The notes below the pieces were generated by a model that saw nothing but the letters and a program-made list of their open reading frames with translations, did no database searches and was not told the DNA's origin. DNA of 64,000 bases from Berberis thunbergii (lineage: Eukaryota; Streptophyta; Magnoliopsida; Ranunculales; Berberidaceae), in NCBI GenBank assembly GCA_003290165.1, contig QNQO01000452.1, positions 310,001 to 374,000 of the forward strand, read 5' to 3'. This document shows positions 11,131-22,430 of this stretch, one piece after another. Both the position numbers and the translations under genes were made by a program. The first letter of the stretch is position 1, and every line of letters starts with the position of its first letter.

Positions 11131-11366
11131 AGTTAGTGGGGCATCACATCGGTTAGCTAAGTCATATCTTGAAGGGATGCGTCGCTCATGATGATTGAGC
11201 CTGAATCGTTGCTTGAGCCCCATGCCGCATTAATGGCACGTCCGTCGTTTTGGCGGAAAAGATGCGGGAAACCATCATCTATTTAGGTCATTTGCAGTGC
11301 AGAGTTTGATTCTTCTACTTTGTTCGCTTTCAAAGATATTGTTCTGAAAAGATCGTTCGTTTATTC

Positions 11367-13750
11367 ATGGCTCAAGAAAACCTTTTTGATGATGTTGTTT
11401 TGGCTGAGGCCCTGGAATTTTTTGAAGACAAGTTGTTGTCCGAGCCTGGTCTTGCAGAAATCCGTATGAAGTTTGGGGTTCCTGAGGACCTGTCATTGTA
11501 TCTCCTAACAGGGGACCAAACGCTTGTGTCACCTCCTGTCGGTTTCATCTGTTTACATCGTGGGATGCTCCAAACTGGAGTATATTTTCCAGTATTATAC
11601 ATGATTTGGGAGTTCTTGGATCTCTTAGGGATTCGTCTAGCTTAGTTGGGGCCTAATGGATATAGGATCATCCTCATGATTTTGCTCAGTGCCAAGGAGG
11701 CTGGTGTTAGCGTGATTTCGCCGGTGATCCAGTTGCTGACCTCTCTTCGACTGAAGAGCAATGATGTATGTAAGATGAAGTCGCAAAAGTGCTTTGGTAA
11801 ACTGCTTGATGATTTCAAGTTATGGCAGAAGTACTGCTTCTTGGCTCCTGTAGATTCGAAGTATTTTCGGTGCAGGGGTCGTCCGCTTGAGCGATAGTTC
11901 AGACCGCTCCGTAAGTTCAATCCCTTTCTTGCTATTTTGATATGCTTGGTAGCGAGCCGACTGCTCATTACTTGTGTTCCCTTGCAGAAAGATTTTCTAC
12001 CACTCTTTTCACCTTAGAGGAGCAAAACACCATAGAAACGTTCTGTGTCATGCTGCAAAGGGAGGCGGTCGATGTCATAAGAGTTTCCAACTTCTTTCGT
12101 AGTGGGCTGTGGGACAACCAGCACGTTGCAATTCAAGTTCTGTCTGATATGGAGGAGCAGTCTGAGACGCTTGTTTCCTTCATGAAGAAGGCTCGCATTA
12201 GAGTTGGGCCATCTTCGGCACGAGCCACTCCAATAAGATATGAGCGTGAGCCTGCAGGGCCTGTTGAGTTGGAGACTAACGTTTTCGTCTTGGAGAAAGA
12301 TTACACGCGGTTGGCAGGAGTCATGGATAGGTTGAACCTTAGTGATGCGCAGGTCGAGGTTCTGAATGATCGTCTGGTGCGGGTCGCAATAGCAGCTTCC
12401 CCTATTGCTGATTTGCGTGGGACCATTGCTGTTGGAGGTTCTTGTGAAAATTAGCCTGAGGTGGTAGAATCTGATCGCCATACTGTTGATTCGCCTGAAG
12501 GTGGCCGTGATACCGACCGTGTCTCTTGTAGTCCGCATTGCTCACCGTTTCGTTCTAGGCCACAATTGGAAGTGTTGGAGTGTCCTTTGTATAATTTGCT
12601 CCCTTCGAATCCCCTTGAGTCGTCTTGCAATAAGGGTCGGCTGTTCTTGATAAAGGAAAAGCCACGAAGGAAACTCTGAGGATGGTGGAAACCGTGAAGG
12701 GCGGCGCTGGCGTAGTTCCCGATCAGGGAAGGCTTCACCCAGACGCACAGATAAACATGTTTGCACATGACTTGGTAAAGATGAGCTCACAAGTCTGGCA
12801 TCAAGAGGTAGATGTAGAGTATGCTTCGAGAAAGCACATAAGCAGGCGCCACAGCTGGTTCATGGATCATGCTCCGAAACCTGAAGAGGATACGTTGATC
12901 TGAAGTACATTATGCTGGGTATGTCTCATATGAGCCACGCGGTCGTTGCTGGAACGAAAGTCGAGGTGGCTCGTGAGAGAGTATATACCTTGGAGCGTGT
13001 GTTTTTCTCACATGTAGTTGTTGTATTCTGATGCGCTCCGTGAAATCGAGCGACTTAAAAATCAGGCTGAGGAGAAGTGGTTGAATCAGTCAACCGTGGC
13101 CGCTGAGGCTCAGAGGGCCCGTCTGGAGGACCTCGAGCGTAGTCTGACGGAGGCGTTGTCCACAAGGGACGGACTCAGGCAGGAATTGAGCTGGGTCTGC
13201 AAGAGGTCGAGGTTGCTCAGGATGCTGCGGCTAAGGCATATTCTGAGCTGCAGTCTTTTGTTGAAGAGAGTGTTTCGAAGAAAGCTGAATGGGTTGTTGA
13301 GAAGCAACAGTTGGGATCCGATGTGGGGTTCTACGCCCATGAGGTGAGAAAGGCTGAAGACCAGCTTGGACTGGGGTGGCATGAGCTTAGTGGTGTGAAA
13401 AAAGTCTGGCCATAGAGTAGTCTCAGGTTGACACGCTGACTGGCAAGTTGGAGCTACTAGAACGTGAACTTGTTAACGCGAATGTGCAAGAGGAAGAGTT
13501 TCTTCAGGAGCAAGGCAAGTGTGAGTTATGTTGGGTTGTACATGGCCGGCTGGAGCTGTTGGCACTGATGAAGGAGTAGCATTCAAAGTGGGATGTTGGC
13601 CAGTATAAGAAGATGTCATATGTTGATTTGTTTGTTGCCTTTGCATCGTCAAATGATGAAGACAATGTGGGCCCTGATATGCAGACTATGGTGCGTGTGG
13701 ATGCTATACTTGTTCAATCTTTCACTAGGCTTAGTTATTCTAGTTCTGTA
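11367..13750 (+). pseudogene. Antisense spliced gene relic inside the retrotransposon (plant transposon-like protein)
   Basis: On the strand opposite to gag, an ATG at 11367 opens a reading region with LHRGMLQTGVYFPVLYMIWE and LGPNGYRIILMILLSA, the pattern of the domain annotated in plants as putative gypsy-type transposon or plant transposon protein. A clean intron lies at 11911-11987 (GTAAGT ... TTGCAG). The second exon continues with LRGTIAVGG and then, after breaks, a long heptad-rich coiled coil (13018-13390, LEDLERSLTEALSTRDGL and onward in another frame). In-frame stops at 11643 (CTAGCTTAG, probably CAG to TAG), about 11895 and 12452, and a frameshift near 12680, show decay. Antisense ORFs of this kind are known in some plant LTR elements; the role is not known. 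A promoter may lie in 11120-11360. Confidence 0.65.
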
Positions 13751-14301
13751 CATTCTCCTGGTAGGGAGTGGCCTTGGTGTGATTGCACCCCTTTCAGTTT
13801 TGACAGTTAATGAAAACAGTTTTATCACTAATGTGCTTCTTGTCTCTATTGTATGTTTTTTTCTTTTTGCCTTGTCATCATGCTTAGGTTGGTTGAGTCA
13901 ATAGGACGCTTGACTAGTCTATCTGCGATAGAGAACTTGATTGCTCTGTATTGTGAATGACTCGAGGTCGTTGCGTAGCCATGTTTGATAGTGGACATGT
14001 TGTGCATAGTTTAGCTGGGGGTTGTCCGTGCTGTGTCTTGTTCCCGAGGTAAGCTGCTTGAGGCTTATCCTGTTTGTCCAACTGGTCGACCGCAGTTGTT
14101 GCTAAGAGCGAGTTGCAATAGTCGAGCGTATGTGTCAGAACGTTCGTGCCAAGTCAAGCGGTGTAAGCTCGGACTAACATCCTAAAAAGATTTTATTCTG
14201 GCAGTGGCTGTACAAGCTTTGTATCGGCGCGAATGACCTTCGCAAATATTAGGATGTCAATCTGTTCGAGCGTGAAGACGCTGATCAACTAGATTCATGT
14301 T
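13751..14301. other. Retrotransposon internal region, no domain recognised
   Basis: The sequence lies between the end of the antisense gene and the tandem array. The short hydrophobic frames here (for example 13593-13904) overlap the acidic tail of the antisense gene in another frame and show no known domain. Confidence 0.4.
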
Positions 14302-15181
14302 TGGCGATCAGGCTGAAGAACTGTGGTTTCGTGGCAAACTGTTGATACTAGTGCAAGATTGACTAGGCTCCCACTTTCTGAATCGTGTATGACTAAACAA
14401 AGTGGGCTATGGATTCGAGGAGTAAAAGTTTGGCGACTAGGCTGAAGAGCAGTAGTCTCGTCACAAGCCGTTGGGATCAGTGCGGGACTGACTAGGCTCC
14501 CACCTTCCGAATCGTGTATGACCAAGCAAAATGGGTTACGGATTTGGGGAGTACAAGTTTGACGACCAGGCTGAAAAGCAATGGTCTCGTGGCAAGCCAT
14601 CGGAATCAGTTTAGGGCTGACTAGGCTCCCATCTTTCAAACCATCTACACCCTCCCAGCACGGTGCAGGCTACTAATTATAGAGAGGTTTGGTGACAAGG
14701 CTGAAGAGCAATGGTTCCGTGACAAGCCATCGAAATAAGTTCTGGACTGACTAGGCTCCCACCATCCAAATTATCTACACCAAGCTGCAAATTTGGGAGG
14801 GTACGGCGGCCAGGCTGAAGAACAGCGGTCTCGTGGCAAACCGTCGAAGTCAGGTCATGGCTGACTGGATTCCCACCTTCTAGACTATCTACACCCTCGC
14901 AGCGCGGGCTACAAGTCCAAGTTTGGTGATTTGACGGCCACACTGAAAAGTAGTGGTCCCGTGGCGAGCCATCAGAATCAGTTCGGGATTGATTAGGCTT
15001 CCACCTTTCAGACTATCTAAACCCTCGCAGTGAGGGCTACAAGTCTAGGTTTGGTGATTTGGTGGCCACGCTGAAAAACAGTGGTCCCGTGGTGAGCCAT
15101 CGAAATCAGTTCGGGACTGACTAGGCTCCCACTTTTCAGACTATCTACACCCTCGCAGTGGGAGCTACAAGTCTAGGTTTT
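14302..15181. repeat. Tandem array, seven units of about 113-131 bp
   Basis: Each unit starts with a variant of GGCGACCAGGCTGAAGAGCA, continues with GTGGTCTCGTGGCAAGCC, then GACTGACTAGGCTCCCACC, and ends in a CTACACCCTCGCAG or AAGTTTGG tail. Unit starts lie near 14302, 14433, 14562, 14690, 14803, 14934 and 15062. Partial words continue to about 15330. Minus-strand frames across the array are repeat translations, not proteins. Internal tandem arrays near the 3' untranslated region occur in several large plant LTR elements. Confidence 0.8.
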
Positions 15182-17189
15182 GATCAGAAGCTTTCGTTGT
15201 TATTCGTCACTAGCTAGGCTTACCTGATTAGGTTCGATGATCATTGGTCGCAAGGGGGGAGGGAGAATGATCCCTGGTGAGTCGTCGTTACCAGATGTGA
15301 TAGCACTGATTAGACTCCCACTTTCTAAACCGTTGATGCCCACGTTGAGCGGACTAGGTGTCGGGTTGAACCAGAAGCTGTCATCATCATCTTTGACTGA
15401 CTAAGCTTGCATGGTTTGAAAAGAAGTTCCACTTGTTGGGAGCCGTGTGAATTTAGTGTTAGCATAGTGTGGACGAAGTTACCTCGAATCAACAAGTTAT
15501 CTGTAGGTACAATCCGTAAGTCAGGATCGGCTAGGATATCTTAATGCTCGTGCCAAGCATGCGACAAAATGTTGTTTGAATAATGGGCCGAGCCTATGGG
15601 CCCCCAGAGGAGGGGCTAGGGCGTAGTGTGCTGCGTGTATGGCGTAAATTGTGTGGTAACACATGTACGACATAGGCTGTGTGGCAGTTGAGTATCGGTT
15701 ACTCCCTGAATTGATGGGGTTGCGTGCAGCGCCATTAATTTGAATGACGTAGTCTGCGCAGTTTCCTTGGGAACTGTCGTCTCTTCGTTTTCCATACCGC
15801 ATTGAATGCTTGACAGTTAATGCTGGAGTGCCCTGCATGGTGAATCACCATGTCTATATAATGGTGTTTTCCAATTGTTGTAGGCACTATTTTTCGCAAA
15901 GCTCATCTTCTTCAATGTTCTTGCTTGAAGAAAATGTTTTGAGTTTTCCAAAAGCTGAAGGTGGATCTCCGTCTCTAGAGTCTCCGAATGTTCTGACATT
16001 TGCAAAGGTAAGACACATTAATAGTTGTCATTATGCGTAGTCACCTACTATGGGTAAGCATGTAGTTGATCTGCTGAGTTCTCGTAATTTCTTCTCATTT
16101 CGTGGAGTAGTACGGATTTTCTACCAAGGGAGATGCCTTGGTGTTACACCGTACCACTTGTGTCTTCGTGTGCTCGGATCTCGCCGCTAACCAATGGCTT
16201 ATCAAAGTGTTAGTCGATGTGCGATGTTTGCGGGTGTGTTAGCTCTTAGTTACACCTGCCATCGTATACGGGAAAAGTGGTCTCTCTTGATAGCATTATG
16301 AGACCGTAACTGCGGCGCTGCTTGTGGTCATCTTCATTTGCCTTCTTCTATGTTGTTTGAAGAAGTTGGAAGGAGGTCGGATGTCTCTTGAGGAAATCAA
16401 CAGCTCGTCGTGAAGTCTACAATGTTGTAAGGAGAGCGTATTCTCGGAGTGATGTGATGGAGCAATCTGACTGCTCAGTCCTTTCAATCCCCTATCACAC
16501 TTCGTTCTTGTTCTCGAAAGGGGTTGAACATCTTTTATCTTTGTCACTAGCAAATTACTCACATCGGAGGGTTTGCAAGTTTTCGTCTGACGTTGTTCGT
16601 AGCAGAATCATCTAAGCGAGTTTTTACTTCAGTTCGCACTGTATTCAGATGCTCAGTCTTTTGTATCCGCCTCAGGGCGTTCGTAATATGTAGTCTTTTG
16701 TATCTGCTTCAAGGTGTTTGCTGTTACATCTTTCCAATGATCAATAAAGTTTGTTTTTTGTAATTCTCCCTTTATTTCTTAAATGATTGTAAATCACATA
16801 AGCCTTTTAAGAACTAACACTCAATATTGACTATAGAAAGGGACACAAACAACATAAAGCAAATTAACTGTTGATAGAGAGAATCTGATCTGGCCTTGAA
16901 GTGAATTCGGGTTGCTCTCGCGGATCGTTTAGCAGACTGTCAAAGTGTTGCATAGGTCACTGAAGAGTAAACCTTGCGGGGGGATGTGTTTTCGCTTTCC
17001 ATTGCCTTTGCGACTCGCTAGGCGGTAGAGTTGATTGCTTATGTACTGCTCGAAAATGGTGTCTCTTCTGTTGTTTGGCCTTGCACTGGGTCAAGCTGCT
17101 CTGCATGATGTAACTGAATTTGGGAGCACTCTATCTGTTTTAGTGCAGCGTAGTGTCAACCTCGTGTTGTATATTGGTCTCCACGTATT
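15182..17189. other. Retrotransposon internal region lacking polymerase
   Basis: This is where reverse transcriptase, RNase H and integrase would lie after the protease, but no such motif was found on either strand. A plus-strand stretch at 15780-15880 has a CTATATAATGG TATA-like box, and 16741-16748 has CAATAAAG near a T-rich run, so a second antisense transcription unit is conceivable; this is inference. Confidence 0.4.
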
Positions 17190-18370
17190 GTTCCTTCCGA
17201 GTAGTTAACAATATACTTAACACACTGGTGAAGAGTGGAGACCACTGCTTCCATCTGGTGGAGCCATGGTCTTCCCAAGATGAGATTAAAGAATGATGGT
17301 GTGTCTACCACCACAAAGTCTAGAAATAGGACCTTCTTGAGCTGCGACTCTCTTGCTACCGTAGCTAACCTTATCTTTCCGATGGGGAAACATTTTTCCC
17401 CGCTCGATCAGCAAGTGTTTCGAAAATTTCAGGTTTTCCTCCTTGAGGTCCATGTTGTAGAACAAACGTTAAGTGAACTTCCTGTGTCAATAAGAGTCTT
17501 TTTACCTCCCACCTTGCTATGGAGACCGAGATGACTAAGCCGTCGTTATGTGGTACGTGCAGTACTTTCCATTGTCGCGATTGGCGAGGTTTCCTCGTGT
17601 CTTTGGGGAACACTTCAATCCCTCCTAGTTTTTCATTGATTTGAGTACATCCGACAGGTTAGCGTTTAGGGGAGTCACTGCTCTAGATCCAACGTAGTTG
17701 GACGATTTCTCCGACCAGAACCGACCAGGGTCTGACCTGTTGTCACCGTGCTTCCTCTTGCTTCGTTCCTCATCTGGGGTCTCTTTCCCTCATTGTCTCT
17801 GAGCGCGGAGGGCCTCCTGTCCCCTTCGGTTTTCCTCTTTGAGGTCCTCGACTCTTTCAGGGTGATGTGTCTGTGGAAGCTCTTGAGGAGCTCCGCATGT
17901 CTAGAGGGGGCTCCATGGTGAGATCTTTGTAGAGCTTTCTCTATTTGAGGCTCGCAATGAAGGCTATCACGATTGTATCGTCGCTGCACCCATCTATGAG
18001 AGCCAACTCATTATTGAAGCGTGTGACGTACTCTCGGAGTGTCTCGTCGGACCTCTGCCTCAGGGAAAGTATGTAGTGTGGGCCTTTTCGGAAGCATTAG
18101 CTTCTAACGAAACGGGTCAGGAATTTCTTCGCCAGGGTTTTGAAGGAGTCGATGGATTTTGGCGGAAGGCTGTGAAACCACGTCAATGCGAAACTTTTCA
18201 GACTTGTGGGAAATGTCCTCTTTAAGGGCCATTACATGCTGGTAATGGCACAGGTGGTCGAAGGGATCAGTGGTTCTGTCATAGGAGTCGAGCTTCGGAG
18301 GAGTGAACTTCCACGATAGGGTCTCGTTTACGATTCAGTCCACTAATGGCGGGACAGAGAGGCGATACAG
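17190..18370 (-). pseudogene. Gypsy-type gag and aspartic protease, frameshifted
   Basis: Minus-strand 18350-17990 encodes a gag core with TDPFDHLCHYQHVMAL, the text of the plant Retrotrans_gag domain, followed by a basic, arginine-rich segment (17989-17675). The protease comes next: HNDGLVIS, then the active-site triplet D-T-G at 17480-17488 in the context LIDTGSS, and finally FNLILGRPWLHQ and VVSTLHQC near 17205-17285, the second protease loop. The pieces are in at least two frames, so the coding region is dead. There is no polymerase downstream. The gag would form the particle in which the RNA is packaged. Confidence 0.75.
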
Positions 18371-18840
18371 TACGTCCGGGTCGTGCACCCCTCTGCAGAG
18401 GGGGTTCCCAGGGCCAAGCCTCTCTGCCCTGGTGTTGAACTCAGTGTTAGCCGCGCAACCTCCTTTAGTCCAATAGGAACTGGCGAGTGCTTAGCTTTCC
18501 TGCGCTTGTTCCCTATCGTCTGCTGGAAGGTGGAGGTTCGTGCTGCTCTTGGTCTCTATTGGCGGGTGGTGGATTCTATCTCGTGAGAGCCTCCATCGCT
18601 TTGGCGATCCGCTGTATTTGGGATACCAATGTATCGATTATGGGATCTGTCGCTGCTGCCGTTGGTATGGAAGCGTGAGTTGGCTGCGTGTGCAAGATAG
18701 GAGCTGCTGAAGAAGGCGGTATAGGGACGGCTAGAGTGTTGGATGTTTCCCTTGGTTCTCCGTTGTTACGTGACCTGATGGTCATCATTTCTCTATGTTT
18801 TGAAAGGAGACGACGCTTAGTGTAAAATTATGAGCTACGT

Positions 18841-18863
18841 CGTCCCCACAGACGACGTCAAAC
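18841..18863 (-). other. Primer-binding site region
   Basis: On the minus strand the bases directly after the 5' LTR read GTTTGACGTCGTCTGTGGGG. Plant gypsy elements commonly show TTGGCGCCGTCTGTGGGGA at this place, so the region is a slightly mutated primer-binding site. It fixes the orientation of the element. Confidence 0.7.
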
Positions 18864-19541
18864 TGATGTAGTCATTTTTCGCTCCTTGCGCCGATCTGGT
18901 TCCTGCTCACCTGTTGACCTGCACAAGTAGCACACGTGAGCCATGGACCACCGTTGTGGTGGCCGATGACACTTCGATGCTAAAGTCAGACAAGGCTCTG
19001 AGGAATGTGTAATGCTGTCTGTAACAGAGAATTTGTAGCGTACCTTAGCTTACCAACCTTATGTCTTATTAATAGTGCAAAGAGTACTGGTTTAACCAGA
19101 CAATCGTAGGCCTAAATTAGGGAGGAGATCTTCGTGAAAATCTCTCTCTGATTATGAGTCGTGCTATAGAAGGGAAGTTCCTTGTTAGCTCTGCGCCAGT
19201 AGATGCGCTGGAGATAGTTCTGATCCAAGAGTATTTTGTTGAAGGGAGTTTTCCTGTGTGAAAAATACTCTGGTGTTTGCTTCCTAGTTGAGAACAAAGA
19301 GCAACTGTAATTGCCCATCTGAAGTAGATCCTCGAGATACTTGCCTAAGGAGGGCTTACGGGTATTGAGGATAGCTGTGAGACATGTAAGCCTAGCATGC
19401 TATGAGAATCCGGGTCCGCCTGACAGACTGAATTGAGCGGGCTTAGAACCGCTTGGGCCGGTTGATGTTGGAGCCCGTATTTCCTCAAGATTATCGCAAC
19501 ACGTGTACGGTCAGGGGTGTGATCGTTTTTATGTAACATCA
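18864..19541 (-). repeat. 5' LTR of the 9.1-kb element
   Basis: It is 678 bp long and begins and ends with the inverted pair TGATG/CATCA. A TATA-like stretch lies near 19067-19078. It differs from the partner LTR at scattered positions, many of them C/T or G/A changes as expected from methylation decay. Confidence 0.9.
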
Positions 19542-19546
19542 GAAAC

Positions 19547-19879
19547 ATTTGTCAATTCCTTAAGCCATTGTTCTCTTTTCATTTTACGACCTCTTAATTT
19601 TTCTAAAATACACATTGAAGCTAAAATGACAAACAAAATCATAAACATGTTAGTAAGAACATCAGATAGCGCTGGCTGCAAAGACGAATATAAGAAACTG
19701 GAGTCTAGACCATCTCTTGTTAGGCTGAAGAGATTCAAAACTTCACAACATCCTATAATTGATCTTTCATCGAGAAAATATTGCATCAAACATTAATATT
19801 CTTATATATATGTCCGAATCATCGGTATACATGTCGCCTTTGTCTGTATGGAACTGTTGAAAGATCGATCAACTAAAGG
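19547..19879. other. Short intergenic gap after the retrotransposon
   Basis: Unique-looking AT-rich sequence that holds the 3' flank of the STP14-like gene. An 86-codon minus frame (19529-19789) has a hydrophobic segment but no recognisable family; its end crosses the LTR border, so I reject it as a gene. Confidence 0.5.
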
Positions 19880-22430
19880 TCACTGTAAGTTTTGTTTATC
19901 GTAGTCGTCATCCTTTATTGCAGAAGTTGGCTTCTTGTCTGAAGTGCCTACTATTCTCTTCCAGAAAGGGTGTTGCTCAAAGAGGAGGCTTATCTCCTCT
20001 ATTGGAACTTGTTTAGTTTCCGGCAATAGAAAGTAAATGAAGAGGCTCATGATGAATATCAAAGACGCAAATAATACGAATATCCAGTATTTAAGATGGC
20101 AGAGTGACACAAGGAAGAATTGCGCGACTGCAGCAGTGAAGAAAAGGTTGACACAAACCACAACACTCTGGCCAGCTGATCTTGTTTCTAGCGGGAAGAG
20201 CTCGCTGGGGACTAGCCACCCCATTGGACCCCATGACCAACCATAAGCCGCAACAAACAAACAAATTGCCATTACAAGGAGAACTGCGAAAGGTTTCGCT
20301 AAAGTTACTCCATGTCCGAACTTGAGAGCCAGAACGATAGCTACAACTACCTGTAGAATTAAATAGTACATAAGTTTTTGAAGCATTTTATATGATTTGA
20401 AACAAGTATAAAAGTGAAAATATGTACTTACCATGGAGCTTATCATTTGAATACCAGCTTCCATGAAGAAAAATCTCCTTCCCAACTTATCTACAAAAGC
20501 CATTGATACAAATGTAGCAAGAACGAGTGTTGAACTGGTTATGATGGATGAATATAGGGCAGCCCCAGACCCAAATCCCAAACTTTGGAAGATTACAGGT
20601 GCGTAAAAGAGAATTGAATTCATGCCTGTGAGCTGCTGAAATGCAGGGATACCCAACGCGCCTATGATCAATTGGGGACGGTTCTTTCTCGCTAATAAGT
20701 TTCTGAATGGGTTCTTCACAGCCCTTGCTGCCTCACTCGCTTCAATGAGGTCAGCAAACTCTGCATCCACATTCTTCGTACCTCTAATTTTCTCCAAATT
20801 TATTCTTGCTTGATCCATTTTTCCTTGTTCTACTAGGCTGTTAGGGGTCTCGGGAAGGTAATAACCCCCAATAAACATCATAAGTGCAGGTACTGCAGCT
20901 AGACCAAGCGACAGTCTCCAACCCCAAGGATGGATTTTGTTGGTTCCATAGTTTATTAGATTCGCTATCATGATGCCCAAGCAGGTTGTTAATTGAAACA
21001 TTTGATTAACTGCTCCTCTGATCTTTGGTGGAGCAGTTTCCGAAAGATATAGAGGGACTGCCTGCAATTAGTGAACAAGAAAGCATTTTATGAAGTTACG
21101 ATGCAAGTTATGTTTAACTGTCTTGAGCAATTTGTTTCTTTTCATGATCAAAGTTCACCTGGTTGCCAAATCCAATGCCTATACCGAGAAGAATACGACC
21201 AACAATCAGCATCGCAATGTTGAGAGCTAAGGCATTAAGGCCTGCTCCTATCAAGAAGCTAAGTGCACCCACAAGGATGCTAGCTCTTCTCCCATGGCTT
21301 CTGGTAACATATGAGGCTCCAAACGTTGAGACAAGACCAGCAAAGTAGAGAGATGAAGTAAATAATGTAAGAATCTGGTTGTCATATTTACAGTAGTCCG
21401 TCTCATTGAGATATGTTTGCTTCCTTCTGTACACCTTTGGGAAAAAATGTTTTAAGAAGTCATCCATGGAAGTCACCCCACCTGAATCAATGCACACTCT
21501 TCAGTATTCACATACAGTTTAGGACGTACGAGAATAAAAAGAGGCTTCTGACTTCTGAAAACATGGTTTTGACGCAGGACCACAAAGATGTAAACAGAAC
21601 ATTCAGGGGAGGTAACCTTGTGTTTGAAAATGTTTAGGGAATGGATTAAAGACTAGACTGCACATATACGAGCAATAGCTTATAAATGGCTTTCTATGCT
21701 AATTTTCATAACTCAAAGTGGAAAGGAACATTTGGGTGAATTGTGGTTACACTGTCTCTGTCTTTCTCATTGGTATGTGATATATTTCCTAACAAAATTC
21801 TATCAATTGTATGGTAAGTCATAGCAAAAGCATATGCTTGAAAAAGAATGCGAACCAACCACAATTATCACAAATTACAATAGATTAGAAAGGAAGAAGA
21901 AAGTAAAAACTAAATAGAGGAACAATTTCCAAAATCCCCCCACAACTATGTCACATTGAAGCTTAAATCAGAGACACCCAGATCACAAAACTTAACAAAG
22001 CTCTCAGAATCAAAACACCCAAATTGCACAACATACAGAGTCCTCAAAATCAAACAGTCTCCACTCATGAAAATCAGCCACAAGACCCAATTCATAAAAT
22101 TTAACATAAAATAAACTACCCATGTCATTAACAACAATTCTAGCCAGCCATGTTTGCTAGACTTGTTCAAGTTCACAAAAACAAAACGCCAATTTTACAA
22201 AACCTGCTAAACTCTACAAATTTAATCAAACAAATCCCTCAATGATACAAAAAAACTTATGAGTGAGATGAGTCCTAAAAAAACTTACCAGAAACACCAA
22301 GGTCATATCCAAAGAGAGCCCCTCCAAGGGCAGCAACAATACATGCATAGATACAGTAACTGGTGATCTTATATTCATACAAATGGGCTCTCTTTGCAGA
22401 CTCTGCATCAACAAAGCCACCACCTGCCAT
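19880..22430 (-). CDS. STP14: STP14-like monosaccharide/H+ symporter, four exons
   Basis: Major facilitator sugar porter predicted to move a hexose with a proton across the plasma membrane; Arabidopsis STP14 is reported to prefer galactose. Exons (minus): 22430-22289, 21481-21159, 21061-20432 and 20350-19880, all with GT-AG borders, giving 521 residues, the usual STP length. The start [20 protein letters not shown] is the STP form, and the AHLYE-ITSY wording points to STP14. Visible signatures: [19 protein letters not shown] in helix 1, [14 protein letters not shown] before [18 protein letters not shown] at the end of the first half, [15 protein letters not shown] in helix 7, [16 protein letters not shown] and [13 protein letters not shown]. 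There are twelve hydrophobic segments in two halves with a central loop. If intron 3 is not spliced, a 24-residue in-frame insertion would result (20431-20351, no stop). The frame is intact, with no sign of decay. The nearest neighbour is a retrotransposon 340 bp past the stop. Confidence 0.92.

Larger units (their letters stand above)
10440..19541 (-). mobile_element. Complete LTR retrotransposon, gag-protease only (TR-GAG-like, Ty3/gypsy)
   Basis: Two near-identical 678-bp LTRs (10440-11117 and 18864-19541) begin TGATG and end CATCA, and the element is flanked by the perfect 5-bp target duplication GAAAC (10435-10439 and 19542-19546). Orientation is minus: just inside the right LTR the minus strand reads GTTTGACGTCGTCTGTGGGG, like the conserved post-LTR primer-binding region of plant gypsy elements, and just inside the left LTR it has a polypurine tract. 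Minus-strand gag (about 18370-17680) and protease (about 17620-17190) follow. I found no YVDD box, RNase H or integrase in the remaining 6 kb, so it looks non-autonomous. That space instead carries a plus-strand gene relic and a tandem repeat array. Confidence 0.9.

Noticed and set aside
13593..13904. 103-codon hydrophobic plus-strand frame in the retrotransposon
   Set aside because: It overlaps the acidic tail of the antisense gene in another frame; the hydrophobicity comes from frame-shifted reading.
14295..14943. Two minus-strand frames with repeated VCHETTVLQP-type text
   Set aside because: They are translations of the tandem array; the repetition in protein is the repetition in DNA.
16296..16615. 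Short frames on both strands that might be a polymerase remnant
   Set aside because: No YVDD, RNase H or integrase residues; low similarity to anything recalled.
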